Shown: in pieces, positions 13,783-22,698 of the stretch | Numbering within the stretch: the first letter of the stretch is position 1 | Layout of the letters: each line of letters begins with the position of its first letter | NCBI GenBank assembly: GCA_045629945.1 | Contig: JAZQSE010000029.1 | Span: 10,135 to 74,134 of the forward strand | DNA from: UBA1765 sp045629945 | GTDB taxonomy: Bacteria > Fibrobacterota > Fibrobacteria > Fibrobacterales > Fibrobacteraceae | DNA length: 64,000 bases | Direction of reading: 5' to 3' | Made by a program: the position numbers and the translations under genes | The notes under the pieces: generated by a model | What the model was told of the DNA's origin: nothing | The model's database searches: none | What the model saw: only the letters and a program-made list of their open reading frames with translations

Positions 13783-14391
13783 TTAAAACTCCACACTAAC
13801 TGCTTTCAAAACTTCATTCCATAATTCCTTCAGCCCTGTTTTCTTTAAAGAACTTACAGCTAAAGGTAATGTTTCTAATCCAAAACGTTCTTGCATCAGT
13901 TTTCTGTTTTTAGCAAATTCTGACTGATTTACTTTATCTCGTTTACTTGCAACAATTAAAACCGGACAGCCTGCATTACGAATGTGTTCAACCGTTTCAA
14001 TATCTATCGGAGTCCCTGCGTGACGAATATCAACAAGGTAAATTACGCCTTTTAAATCTTTTGCACCTTCTATATATTGGCGAATTGAATTTTCCATTTG
14101 TTCTTGTTTGGAAAAACTCACTTTAGCATACCCCACACCAGGTAAATCAACAATGTAAAAAGCATTGTTGATTTCAAAGAAATTGATTTCTCTTGTTTTT
14201 CCAGGCGTTGCACTCACCTTCACTAAATTTTTCTTACCAGTCAAAGCATTCAATAAAGAAGATTTCCCAACATTAGACCTACCTAAAAAAGCAATTTGCG
14301 GCAAACGTTCTTCTGGCAAATCTTTTAAAGAAACGGCACTTTTCACAAACCTTGCAGAAGGATACTGATAAGCATTTTTTTGATTTTCCAT
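13783..14391 (-). CDS. engB: Ribosome biogenesis GTP-binding protein EngB/YsxC
   Basis: A 202-residue TRAFAC-class GTPase needed for 50S subunit assembly. G1 GRSNVGKSS (37-45), the EngB-specific TPGKTREINFF switch, G3 DLPGVGYAK and G4 SKRDK are all present. The ATG overlaps the recR stop (TGATG), indicating coupled translation; a GTG one codon earlier is less likely. It sits between recR and mlaE in a dense same-strand run. Confidence 0.97.
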   Translation of the reverse strand: MENQKNAYQYPSARFVKSAVSLKDLPEERLPQIAFLGRSNVGKSSLLNALTGKKNLVKVSATPGKTREINFFEINNAFYIVDLPGVGYAKVSFSKQEQMENSIRQYIEGAKDLKGVIYLVDIRHAGTPIDIETVEHIRNAGCPVLIVASKRDKVNQSEFAKNRKLMQERFGLETLPLAVSSLKKTGLKELWNEVLKAVSVEF

Positions 14392-14984
14392 CACAACAAG
14401 TTCCTTCCTTCAAAAGCTTTAAGCATAGTAATTTCATCAACAAATTCCAAATCGCTTCCCATTGGAATTCCACGAGCAAGGCGAGTACATTTAACTGGTA
14501 AATCAGACATCAATCTGTCTATCAGAAGCATTGTACTTTCTGCTTCTGGACTTGAACCTAAAGCTAAAATAAGTTCTTCAATATTTTCCTCTTGAACTCT
14601 TTTAACTAATTCTGTTAAATGTAATTTTTCTGGGCCAATACCATCTAAGGGCGAAAGCACTCCACCTAAAACAAAATATAAACCCTGATAAATGCCAGAG
14701 CGTTCAAAAGGCAAAACATCTGAAGGCTTTTCAACAACACAGATACTTTTTGCCCCGATTCTTTCACAACACACAGAGCATGTTTCTGTATCTGTATACA
14801 AATAGCATTTAGAACACGGCCTTACTTTTACTGATACTTCTTTTAATCTATCGGCAAAGCGTTCAATATCTTGCTTTGGTTTTTGCAACAAATGATAAGC
14901 AAGACGTCGCGCTGTTTTTTTCCCGATTCCTGGAAGCGACGCAAATTCTTGAACTAATTGTTCTAAACTAAAAGGTTCAAGCAT
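14391..14984 (-). CDS. recR: Recombination mediator RecR
   Basis: A 197-residue RecR that loads RecA on gapped DNA with RecO/RecF. The helix-hairpin-helix LPGIGKKTARRLA (17-29), a four-cysteine zinc site (Cys57, Cys60, Cys69, Cys72) and a Toprim domain (about 79-175: VVEKPSDVLPFER, GGVLSPLDGIGPE, LALGSSPEAEST) are in order and of normal length. Its ATG overlaps the end of the EAL/HDOD gene by eight bases. dnaX, a common partner of recR, is not next to it here. Confidence 0.97.
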   Translation of the reverse strand: MLEPFSLEQLVQEFASLPGIGKKTARRLAYHLLQKPKQDIERFADRLKEVSVKVRPCSKCYLYTDTETCSVCCERIGAKSICVVEKPSDVLPFERSGIYQGLYFVLGGVLSPLDGIGPEKLHLTELVKRVQEENIEELILALGSSPEAESTMLLIDRLMSDLPVKCTRLARGIPMGSDLEFVDEITMLKAFEGRNLL

Positions 14985-16209
14985 AAGCAGCCCATGTATA
15001 AGCGTTTTCTACACAAATTTTCAAAACAAACGACTTCAAAGAAAGTTGCGTTAAACTATCAGAAATTTCTTCTTGACAATCTTTTTCCATAGCATCTGTT
15101 AAACGCAGTATCAAACCAAGTTGGCCACGATATTGCAAACCGTCTTTTATTGCGTCAGAAAGATTCAACTTAGAAATAAGAGAATCTAATGAAACATTAG
15201 AAAGTGCTTCTAAACGGCTCAAAACCCCAAGCAAAAAAGCATCGGCACAAAAATTTTCAGTTGCATTCGGAATAAAGGCTGCTATGTTTTCCATAAACTT
15301 TGCTCTATGAGAAACATTTCTAAACAAAGCAGAATCTCTCGAATCCGAATCGGCTGAAGAACGCGAATAAAGTAAAAGCAGCAACCATTCATGTAAACGA
15401 CGAATTCCTATCCACTCAATGATTTCTTGAATAGAACGGTTTTCCACTTGCCGTAATACATTACCGGTAACAGCATAACGTAAAAGACTTTCTTTAATTT
15501 CCGGATAATTTTCTATTTCTTTACATAAAAGACCAAGCGTTGGTTCTTTGCGTAAAAGCCTGAGTAAAGAAAGTATCGCTTGAGTTTCTGCCGGAACAAA
15601 ATTCCCAGTTAAAATTTCTGGCCTTGCAAAAAAGAATCCTTGAAAATAATCATAACCTTCATCTAAACATTCCTGAAAAGTCGATTCAGTTTCAACTTTT
15701 TCTGCTAAAAGCGAAATTCCCAATTTTCTAAAATAAGAAACAGCCTCTTTTCTTTGTGGCAAAGTGTTATTAACAAGGTCAATTTTTATGTAAGACAAAT
15801 AAGGAAAAATCGGACTGAAAAGACGGCAATTTTCTTCTGTATAAACAAAGTCATCTAAAGCTATTTCAAACCCTTTGTATTTTAAAGAAGCTATAGCAGC
15901 TACTATAGTATCATCGGGTATGACATCTTCTAAAATTTCTAAGACAAAATGCTTTGCATCAAGTAAACTCGTTATGTTTCCTAAAAGCATTTCTCTATTG
16001 CAATTGATGAATCCCTTATGAGAACCAAGCAACGCTTGCAAGCCAATGCCATTCAATGCGTTTTCTAAAACATTCGCCGTTGCTGCTATTGCACTTCGGA
16101 TAATAGCAGAATCTTTTTTAGGCGAATCGCGAAACAACAATTCAAACGCAAACAGTTTACCTGTTTTGTCTAATATAGGTTGTCTTGCTAAATAAACGCT
16201 AGAATCCAT
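14977..16209 (-). CDS. EAL-HDOD signalling protein (YuxH/CdgJ-like), probably non-catalytic
   Basis: A 410-residue two-domain protein: an N-terminal EAL-type domain (about 1-205; LARQPILD, FELLFR, FVLEILED, IALDDF, YIKIDLV, LLAEKVET) followed by a modified HD (HDOD) domain (about 205-400). This architecture is known from YuxH/CdgJ proteins that regulate motility. Several phosphodiesterase residues are changed: EAL reads ELL, and the DDFGxG loop reads DDFVYT, so cyclic-di-GMP hydrolysis is doubtful and a binding or scaffold role is likelier. It lies between hisG and recR with short gaps, an unusual neighbour for both. Confidence 0.88.
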   Translation of the reverse strand: MDSSVYLARQPILDKTGKLFAFELLFRDSPKKDSAIIRSAIAATANVLENALNGIGLQALLGSHKGFINCNREMLLGNITSLLDAKHFVLEILEDVIPDDTIVAAIASLKYKGFEIALDDFVYTEENCRLFSPIFPYLSYIKIDLVNNTLPQRKEAVSYFRKLGISLLAEKVETESTFQECLDEGYDYFQGFFFARPEILTGNFVPAETQAILSLLRLLRKEPTLGLLCKEIENYPEIKESLLRYAVTGNVLRQVENRSIQEIIEWIGIRRLHEWLLLLLYSRSSADSDSRDSALFRNVSHRAKFMENIAAFIPNATENFCADAFLLGVLSRLEALSNVSLDSLISKLNLSDAIKDGLQYRGQLGLILRLTDAMEKDCQEEISDSLTQLSLKSFVLKICVENAYTWAAYA

Positions 16210-16218
16210 TTTTGTCTT

Positions 16219-17058
16219 TTAAATACGAGCTGATTTTATTGCAAACAATAAAATGCTACGGCAACCTATTTTCCATAATTGGTCCATAATGCCATTTGCT
16301 TCTTCTTGAGAAACCATTGCTTTTACTGCATACCAATCGCGACCATGTAATTTAGAGATAGTCGGAGCGTCTAAACCTGGAGTAAGTTCACAAGCTTTGG
16401 ATAAAAGTTCCGAAGGTACATCGTATTCAATCATCATATAAGACTGAGCAACTAACTTACCTTCTATACGGCGAACTAAAGTGTGAACTTCTTCAAGATC
16501 TTGTTTTTGTGGGTGACAGAAAAGGGCCGCGTTACTGCGGAAAAGCGGTTCACCTAAAATACGTAACCCAGCTTGTTTTAAAGTCGTTCCTGTTTCAACA
16601 ACATCAACAACAGCATCTGCGACACCAAGACTGACGGAAATTTCAACAGCACCTTCTAAAACAACCGTATCCATTTCCTTTTGGTAAAAAGTATTTACGA
16701 TATTTGGAAAACTTGTTGCAATTGTAGCTGTTTTTAAATCTTCTAATGTTTGTACCGGACTATTTTCTGGAACAGCAGCACACATTTTAGAAGCACCGAA
16801 TGGCAAATCCAAAACTTTAACAGCCGGGCTTTTGGCTTCGGCATTAAAATCCATTCCTGTAATGCCTGCATCAATAATTCCACGACCGACATACATCGGG
16901 ATATCACTTGGGCGCAAAAAGAAAAACTCTATTCCATTTTTTGAATCTATTTGTGTCAGAGTTTTGTATGGCTTAGATGCTTTATAACCACAAGCTTTCA
17001 ACAATTCTTGAGTGGGTTCAAAAAGCATGCCCTTATTTGGTAAAGCAACTTTAATCAT
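16219..17058 (-). CDS. hisG: ATP phosphoribosyltransferase, long form
   Basis: First enzyme of histidine synthesis, joining ATP and PRPP. At 279 residues it is the long, self-sufficient form (HisG_L) with a C-terminal ACT-like regulatory domain (about residues 205-279) expected to bind histidine, so no HisZ is needed. Typical blocks: VALPNKGML at the start, DAGITGMDF, and the PRPP loop VVDVVETGTTLKQAGL. It overlaps hisE by four bases (ATGA). The remaining his genes are not in the window. Confidence 0.96.
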   Translation of the reverse strand: MIKVALPNKGMLFEPTQELLKACGYKASKPYKTLTQIDSKNGIEFFFLRPSDIPMYVGRGIIDAGITGMDFNAEAKSPAVKVLDLPFGASKMCAAVPENSPVQTLEDLKTATIATSFPNIVNTFYQKEMDTVVLEGAVEISVSLGVADAVVDVVETGTTLKQAGLRILGEPLFRSNAALFCHPQKQDLEEVHTLVRRIEGKLVAQSYMMIEYDVPSELLSKACELTPGLDAPTISKLHGRDWYAVKAMVSQEEANGIMDQLWKIGCRSILLFAIKSARI

Positions 17059-17315
17059 AATTTTTTATAAACCTCTTCAAGTGTAAGACCTCTTTCTGCC
17101 ATCATCACTGCTACATAATAAAGCACTTGTGAAAGTTCTAATGCTTGGTCATCACGAGATTCAAACCGAGCTGCCATCCATGATTCAGCAGCTTCTTCAA
17201 CGAGTTTTTTCCCTATCGCATGAGCCCCTTTACGAAAAAGTTCGGTTGTTCCCTTTCCTTCGGGCATTTCTTGCTTGCGTTTACAGGCAAGTTCATACAT
17301 TTCTTCAAAAGTCAT
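17055..17315 (-). CDS. hisE: Phosphoribosyl-ATP pyrophosphatase
   Basis: An 86-residue HisE of the MazG-like all-alpha fold that removes pyrophosphate from phosphoribosyl-ATP, the second step of histidine synthesis. The metal-binding motif KLVEEAAESWMAA (37-49) and the later ELSQVLYYVAVMM are conserved. It stands alone, not fused to hisI. AGAGG eight bases before the ATG supports the start; coupling to hisG by a four-base overlap. Confidence 0.95.
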   Translation of the reverse strand: MTFEEMYELACKRKQEMPEGKGTTELFRKGAHAIGKKLVEEAAESWMAARFESRDDQALELSQVLYYVAVMMAERGLTLEEVYKKL

Positions 17316-17395
17316 ATAAACCTCTTTTCACCTTTAAAAGTTCTACACAACAAAGGCATTTCATGGATTTAAAAAGAAAAATAGAAATTTTGAAA

Positions 17396-18073
17396 CTACT
17401 TGTGTTCTACCATTACACAGAAAAGTTCCTGCCCGGCCTTTGCATACTTTTCTTCAAATGCCGTTTCTGGGATTTCAGACTGAAAAATGTGCTTTGATAC
17501 CGAAAGAGGCATTTTTAACATATCGCCTGCTAAAACAGAAGCCATTGCAAATTCTTCTGCATAAATTTCCCAATTAGTCCGCAATTCAGTTTTAGGAGCG
17601 AGTTTCAAAAGAGTCGGAAAAATCGGATGAAAATGGAACCGCCGCGTAGCTTCTGACGCTTTAGGCCAAGGGTTTGGGTAATAAAGAGCGTGAAATTTTA
17701 TTTCCCATTTATTTTCAAGAACTAAACGCCAAAAATCCAAAAGTTCTGCCCGGACCCACATCAGATTTTCACAAGCTTTTCCAGAACGAGAAAGGCGTAC
17801 TTCTGATTTATCAATGCCAATAACCGTACATTCAGGAAATTTTTGGGCTAAAACTTGTGTACTTCGCCCTGTTCCACAACCTGAATCCAAGACAATCGGA
17901 CAAGCCCGTTTTTTGACAAATGTTTCCACTTCTAAAAAAGCTTTTCTTGTATGTTCAGCAATTGGGCGCAAATATTGCGTATTTACATAACGCATTACCC
18001 ATTCTGTTAAATTTTCATGGGGACCATCTTGATTAGAAAAAACTTTTTTGACTGCATTTTTATCCATTCTCAT
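17396..18073 (-). CDS. trmB: tRNA (guanine-N7)-methyltransferase
   Basis: A 225-residue SAM-dependent enzyme that forms m7G46 in tRNA. The SAM motif VLDSGCGTGRST (61-72) and the TrmB fingerprint YYPNPWPK followed by RRFHFHPIFP (about 131-150) identify it; GIDKSEVRL carries the acidic SAM ligand. Slightly divergent from textbook TrmB at the N-terminus. No clear ribosome binding site precedes either candidate ATG (18073 or 18067). It is divergent from the cellulase gene. Confidence 0.88.
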   Translation of the reverse strand: MRMDKNAVKKVFSNQDGPHENLTEWVMRYVNTQYLRPIAEHTRKAFLEVETFVKKRACPIVLDSGCGTGRSTQVLAQKFPECTVIGIDKSEVRLSRSGKACENLMWVRAELLDFWRLVLENKWEIKFHALYYPNPWPKASEATRRFHFHPIFPTLLKLAPKTELRTNWEIYAEEFAMASVLAGDMLKMPLSVSKHIFQSEIPETAFEEKYAKAGQELFCVMVEHK

Positions 18074-18266
18074 AACTTAGAAACATTAAAAAAACTCGCC
18101 AATAAAATTTTCAAAATCAATAAAACAAAAAAGACATTTAAAAAAGAACTAAATCTCAACACTGTATACCAAAGAATACAAAAAAATCTTAAAATTTTTC
18201 CTTTCTTCCAAATATGATTATACATTCTTACACAAAGGGATTCCTTTATCTTTCTTAAGAGGATTT

Positions 18267-19973
18267 ATGAAAAAAATTATTCTTTTACCCCTTGCGGCTT
18301 CTATAGCCTCTTTTGCCGCTATGCCTGCAATAAACCAACTAGGATTTGCTCCAAAAGCTGAAAAACAGGTTGTGATTCCTGGAAACGACGCAAGCCCTTT
18401 GGAAGTGATTGATTTAAAAACAGGAAAATCTGTTTTAAAAGTCAAAGCGCCTTATGTTGGCGAATGGGATGCTAGTGGGGAAGAAACACAAGTTTTTGAT
18501 TTTTCAAGTCTTAAAAAACCAGGAACCTATCGTTTACGCCGTTCCAATGAATTTTTAGGGACTCCTTTTGAAATCCAAGAATCGCCTTATGTCGATTTAA
18601 CCAAAGGTGCTTTAAAATGGTTTTATTACCAACGTGCAGGCTTAAATCTTGAAGCTAAATACGCTGGCAAATGGGCAAGAGCAAAAGGTCATCCAGACAA
18701 TAAAGCCAAAGTCTATGGCGAAAAAAGAACTATAGATAGTCCTAAAGGTTGGTATGACGCTGGTGATTATGGCAAATACATTGTCAATTCCGGTATTACC
18801 GTATTTACATTACTTGAACTCTACGAACATTTCCCAAAAACTTTTGATTCTCTTTCATGGAACATTCCGATAGAACATTCAAAATACCCAGACCTTTTAG
18901 AAGAAGTCCGCTGGAATTTAGATTGGATGCTTACTATGCAAGATAAAGATGGCGGCGTATTCCACAAACTCACATCACTTAAATTCTGCGGTTCCATTAT
19001 GCCAGAACAAGATCTCGCGGAACGTTTTGCTATCGGGAAAAATACCGTTGCTACTTTAGACTTTGCAGCAGTTATGGCACAAGCCGCTTATGTTTATAAA
19101 AATATTGACGCAGCTTATGCAAAAAAAATGCTGAGTGCAGCAGAAAAAGCTTATGCTTGGGCTAAAGCCAATCCTAAAATCATTTATGAACAACCAAGTG
19201 ATGTAGAAACAGGCTCTTACGTTCACAAGTCTGAAGATGCTTTAGATGAATTCCGTTTTGCCGCAGCAGAACTCTATCGAGCAACTAGTAAAAAAGAATA
19301 TCTTGACGAACTAAAACAGAACCCATTTAATCCGAACGGACCTTGGTGGGGTGACGTTAATTTTCTTGGCATTTACCGCATTGCTTTAGACAAAAAAACT
19401 TTTGGAGATTCTCTTTCTGATGCCGCACAAAAAATCCTTTTAAACGAAGCTGATAACTTAACCAGAGAAGGCGATACTTCAGCTTACAGATTGCCAATGC
19501 ACCCATGGAACTGGAACTGGGGTTCTAATAGTGCTGTAGCCAATAATGGTATTATTTTGTTACATGCTTACTATTTAACGGGCAAACGTGATTATTTGGA
19601 CGGAGCACAACAAACATTGGATTATTTGCTTGGGAAAAATCCTTTCCAACTTTCTTATGTAACTGGCTTTGGCGCTCGTAGCTCTAAAAATCCACACCAT
19701 CGTCCAAGTGAAGCTGATTATGTTGACGATCCTGTGCCAGGCATGCTTGTAGGTGGCCCTCATTTAGGTAAACAAGATATTGGCCCAGAAAATTGGAAAT
19801 GTGATGATTACGCTCAGGCAAACAAACCCGCTTTAGCTTACACTGATAATCGTTGCAGTTATGCAACAAACGAAGTGGCTATTAACTGGAATGCGCCGCT
19901 TGCTTATTTAGCTGGTGCTCTACATTCTATTTATAATGGTTATGGCTACTTAAATGGAAAAGGCTTGAAATAA
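18267..19973 (+). CDS. Secreted GH9 endoglucanase with N-terminal Ig-like domain
   Basis: A 568-residue cellulase: signal peptide (about 1-18), CelD-type Ig-like domain (about 20-105, NQLGFAPKAEKQVV opening) and a GH9 (alpha/alpha)6 catalytic domain (about 110-560). Catalytic blocks are intact: GWYDAGDYGKY with Asp164 and Asp167, HHRPS at 477, and the C-terminal NRCSYATNEVAINWNAP with the acid Glu536. It lacks any carbohydrate-binding module or C-terminal sorting domain, so it is probably periplasmic or freely secreted and may act on cello-oligosaccharides. AGAGG upstream of ATG supports the start, and a strong terminator follows. Fits a cellulolytic Fibrobacter-like lifestyle. Confidence 0.95.
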   Translation: MKKIILLPLAASIASFAAMPAINQLGFAPKAEKQVVIPGNDASPLEVIDLKTGKSVLKVKAPYVGEWDASGEETQVFDFSSLKKPGTYRLRRSNEFLGTPFEIQESPYVDLTKGALKWFYYQRAGLNLEAKYAGKWARAKGHPDNKAKVYGEKRTIDSPKGWYDAGDYGKYIVNSGITVFTLLELYEHFPKTFDSLSWNIPIEHSKYPDLLEEVRWNLDWMLTMQDKDGGVFHKLTSLKFCGSIMPEQDLAERFAIGKNTVATLDFAAVMAQAAYVYKNIDAAYAKKMLSAAEKAYAWAKANPKIIYEQPSDVETGSYVHKSEDALDEFRFAAAELYRATSKKEYLDELKQNPFNPNGPWWGDVNFLGIYRIALDKKTFGDSLSDAAQKILLNEADNLTREGDTSAYRLPMHPWNWNWGSNSAVANNGIILLHAYYLTGKRDYLDGAQQTLDYLLGKNPFQLSYVTGFGARSSKNPHHRPSEADYVDDPVPGMLVGGPHLGKQDIGPENWKCDDYAQANKPALAYTDNRCSYATNEVAINWNAPLAYLAGALHSIYNGYGYLNGKGLK

Positions 19974-20010
19974 TAAGCTTTTCCTTGCTACAATTCTAAT
20001 TTTTACGAGA

Positions 20011-20046
20011 AGTCCCGAAAGTTGTGAACAACTTTCGGGACTTTTC
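20011..20046 (+). terminator. Rho-independent terminator of the GH9 gene
   Basis: AGTCCCGAAAGTTG (20011-20024) pairs perfectly with 20029-20042 around a TGAA loop, followed by a short T-run. Confidence 0.85.
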
Positions 20047-20095
20047 TACACCCCAAAACTATGCAAAAACTTCCTTCGAAAAAACTATGCAAAAA

Positions 20096-20124
20096 AAAAG
20101 AATCCATGATTTATGGATTCTTTT
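20096..20124 (-). terminator. Terminator of the lipoprotein gene ending at 20139
   Basis: AAAAGAATCCAT (20096-20107) pairs with ATGGATTCTTTT (20113-20124), loop GATTT; A-run on the plus-strand left side gives a T-tail on the minus strand. Confidence 0.75.
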
Positions 20125-20138
20125 TTCTTTTAAAATTT

Positions 20139-21671
20139 TTATTTCAAGTCATCGCGCGAAACACCATAAAGGACTATGTCATCCACCCAAAGATCTGCTC
20201 CACTATAACCAAAAATGGCAATATTAGAAACAGAATCGCGGACATCTTCCCAACCGGTATTTTGCCCCGCTGTATCTGATGGTGGTAAGAAATCTTCTTT
20301 AGTGAAAACATAACGTTTCCATTCCATCGTCAAATCAGCTTTAGTCCAGGCTTTACCTTCTTTTTCAACGTCTAATTTTTCTAAAGCAAAAGAAAGAGTT
20401 CCATTACCTTTCGCCCAAACAGCAACAGAATCAAATGCAGCAAAATTACAATACCCATTTAAAGGAGCGCCAATCAAAACCCACGCATCTTCTGCCGAAG
20501 AATAACTGAATCGGAATGCAGAACCACCTCTTGGAAGGTCTGCTGAATCAATTGATGTGTACATATTGGCATTTTCTGAAGAAACCACATACCATTCTCT
20601 AGATTCTAAAGGTTCTGGGAAACCAACATCCATATTACCAGATTCAAATCCACCAAAAGAAACAGAACTCAATTTTAAACGAACTGAATCAGGAATGCCT
20701 TCCCATATATCAGAAACAACATTCCCTTCTCCTTGCAAAATCTCTAGAGTATCTTTTTCAACAACTGCTGCCGGAACTCTCACCTGGAAAATTCCTACCG
20801 AAGAAGACTTATCAAAATGAACAACATGGTATGGTAAAAGAGTTTCAGCATTTGACAAACGTAATGCAAAATCAGAAGCATCAGTTGCTATTTTTGAAAA
20901 ATCAAATACAGATTCATCTAAACGTAAAGTAACCACCGTAGAATCATACAAAGGTTTCATCCAAGAAGAAACAAGGTTTGCAACCGGCACAGAATACAAA
21001 ACAGAATTTTCTTTAACTTCTGGAATTGTATCTGTTGGGATAGAATCATTTTCTGGAATAGAATCTTTTGTCGGTTCTTTATATTTGCCTAAAAGCCCTA
21101 CTTTATTCACTTTTTTAGAACGAACGGCAACAGAAAGAGTCGCTAGTGTATCGCCTGGAATAATAGCTAATATTTGAATATCCCCGACAGGCAATGAATC
21201 TAACTGGAAGTAACCATCTTCATCGGTTTTAGCTAAATAGTCAAGACCTTTTAATTGGACCCAACCATGTTTTACATTTTCTGGCAATGCTAATTGTCCT
21301 GAAATTCCACCCACAGGAACAAGCGTCAAAGAATCTAATATATCTTCAGCATTCATTTTTACAAAACCACGGAGATTTTTATAAATGCCTTCTACTATAT
21401 AAGAGCCTTCTGGCAATTCTTCAAGTTCTGTTTTTCCAAAAGAATCAGATTGCAAGTCCAAACAATTTTCACATTCTTCTGAAAGAGTATCCACTACAAA
21501 AGATTCAGGACGAATTCTAAACAAAGCATTGGACAAAGCATTGCCTTCAGCATCAACGGCTACTAAAGCAACCGTATTCTCTGTTTCTACACTATTGCCG
21601 CTAACGCTATTCTTGTCGCAAGCACAGAATAGAAAGAGTAAGCCAAACAATACCAACACCCAACGATTCAT
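20139..21671 (-). CDS. Large cell-surface lipoprotein with carbohydrate-binding-like C-terminus
   Basis: A 510-residue lipoprotein: hydrophobic start NRWVLVLFGLLFLFCAC with the lipobox cysteine near residue 18, then a carboxypeptidase-regulatory-like beta-sandwich (about 35-170; GISGQLALPENVKHGWVQL, TDEDGYFQLDSLPVG), a Pro/Asp/Ser/Thr linker (PTKDSIPENDSIPTDTIPE, about 205-224), a middle domain, and a C-terminal jelly-roll resembling discoidin/CBM modules (about 350-505; WYVVSSENANMYT, VWAKGNGTLSFAL, WVDDIVLYG). I start at ATG 21671, preceded by GGAAATAAG; an earlier ATG overlaps the upstream gene. It begins two bases after the TIGR02147 gene, so the two form an operon. Probably surface-exposed and glycan-related; no enzyme motif seen. 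Confidence 0.78.
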   Translation of the reverse strand: MNRWVLVLFGLLFLFCACDKNSVSGNSVETENTVALVAVDAEGNALSNALFRIRPESFVVDTLSEECENCLDLQSDSFGKTELEELPEGSYIVEGIYKNLRGFVKMNAEDILDSLTLVPVGGISGQLALPENVKHGWVQLKGLDYLAKTDEDGYFQLDSLPVGDIQILAIIPGDTLATLSVAVRSKKVNKVGLLGKYKEPTKDSIPENDSIPTDTIPEVKENSVLYSVPVANLVSSWMKPLYDSTVVTLRLDESVFDFSKIATDASDFALRLSNAETLLPYHVVHFDKSSSVGIFQVRVPAAVVEKDTLEILQGEGNVVSDIWEGIPDSVRLKLSSVSFGGFESGNMDVGFPEPLESREWYVVSSENANMYTSIDSADLPRGGSAFRFSYSSAEDAWVLIGAPLNGYCNFAAFDSVAVWAKGNGTLSFALEKLDVEKEGKAWTKADLTMEWKRYVFTKEDFLPPSDTAGQNTGWEDVRDSVSNIAIFGYSGADLWVDDIVLYGVSRDDLK

Positions 21672-21672
21672 C

Positions 21673-22494
21673 TTATTTCCTAATTTCTGTAACTGGGAAA
21701 AACGCCATAGAAAGTTCCATAATCCTATCTGGGGCAACCGATTCATCAACTCTTTTTTGAATAAGCCTACGCATTTCTCTTAGCATATCACGGATATCAT
21801 CAAAAGCTGCTGCATCAACTGCCATAGTTAATGTAGAAATATCTCGTTTGTCAACAGGGCATTCATCTATCGCTTTTGCGGCTAATTGCAGTATTTCTTG
21901 CTGGTATCTACGGACAGCTTGTATTTTTTCTGGTCCACCAACTGTCAAATGAGCATCGGCTATTTTCAATTTTCCAGAAGCAAGGCGTTTGACTAACCCT
22001 AAATCCTTTAACAATTGTAAGGCTTCTGTCGCTTGCGCTTCTGTAATTTTAGGACGAATATATTCTGCAATGCGTTTTGGATTGGCATCTCCACCTGAAA
22101 TTTCTAAATAAGCACGGACAGCAGGAATCCACCATTCTCCAAAAAAACGTAATTCTGATTGTGTAATTTCTTTTCTAGCCACATCCCTCAAAGCAAGGGC
22201 TTTTTCCATTAATTCCTGGCTTTCTTTTGAATTTTTTGATTTAGCAGCCGCAACGAGCAAATCAAAATATTCGGCTGCACGACCAGTCAAACCTAAAAGT
22301 TCACGGGCTGCAGGTATAGAACGAGAAGGTAATTGTTGGCGTTTTTGCAAAACACGATATAAATAACTGCTATCAACGCCTAACTTTTCTCCCATCATAC
22401 GATAGGAATAAATAGAGAGTTCCTCTTTACGACGTTCGTAGTAACTCTTAAGCAAATCCCGATAATCTGAAACATTCCAAAAATTAAGCATCAT
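21673..22494 (-). CDS. TIGR02147-family protein (putative regulator)
   Basis: A 273-residue protein of the TIGR02147/DUF4423 family, a large paralogous group first described in Fibrobacter succinogenes. The opening FWNVSDYRDLLKSYYERRK and the helix-turn-helix-like GEKLGVDSSYLYRVLQKRQQ (about 34-53) are typical, followed by the conserved helical DUF4423 body (LTMAVDAAAFDDIRDMLREM near 221-240). The family is believed to be regulatory; targets are unknown. It sits directly ahead of the lipoprotein gene ending at 20139. An ATG doublet opens the gene, and no clear ribosome binding site is visible. A dyad lies about 55 bases upstream. Confidence 0.85.
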   Translation of the reverse strand: MMLNFWNVSDYRDLLKSYYERRKEELSIYSYRMMGEKLGVDSSYLYRVLQKRQQLPSRSIPAARELLGLTGRAAEYFDLLVAAAKSKNSKESQELMEKALALRDVARKEITQSELRFFGEWWIPAVRAYLEISGGDANPKRIAEYIRPKITEAQATEALQLLKDLGLVKRLASGKLKIADAHLTVGGPEKIQAVRRYQQEILQLAAKAIDECPVDKRDISTLTMAVDAAAFDDIRDMLREMRRLIQKRVDESVAPDRIMELSMAFFPVTEIRK

Positions 22495-22546
22495 GACAAA
22501 GATAGCCTTTTGTATTTATATCGGCTACTTTTTTCTTTATTGGGGG

Positions 22547-22565
22547 TATGGATTTTTTATCCATA
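22547..22565. promoter_or_regulatory. Dyad upstream of the TIGR02147 gene
   Basis: TATGGAT (22547-22553) and ATCCATA (22559-22565) around five Ts. Possible operator for autoregulation, or an incidental hairpin. The 22495-22653 gap otherwise shows nothing clear. Confidence 0.3.
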
Positions 22566-22653
22566 AAAAAATCATAATCACCTCTACCTTTTCTTCTGGG
22601 AGTATCTACATTTAGAGTACTACAATACAAAACCCAATATCCAAACAAACACC

Positions 22654-22685
22654 AAAAAACGCCTTCCTTCGGGAAGGCGTTTTTT
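22654..22685 (-). terminator. Terminator after pyrF
   Basis: CGCCTTCC (22660-22667), loop TTCG, GGAAGGCG (22672-22679), flanked by A and T runs that extend the stem; works on both strands but lies just downstream of the pyrF stop at 22699. Confidence 0.88.
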
Positions 22686-22698
22686 TATTGTATAAAAT

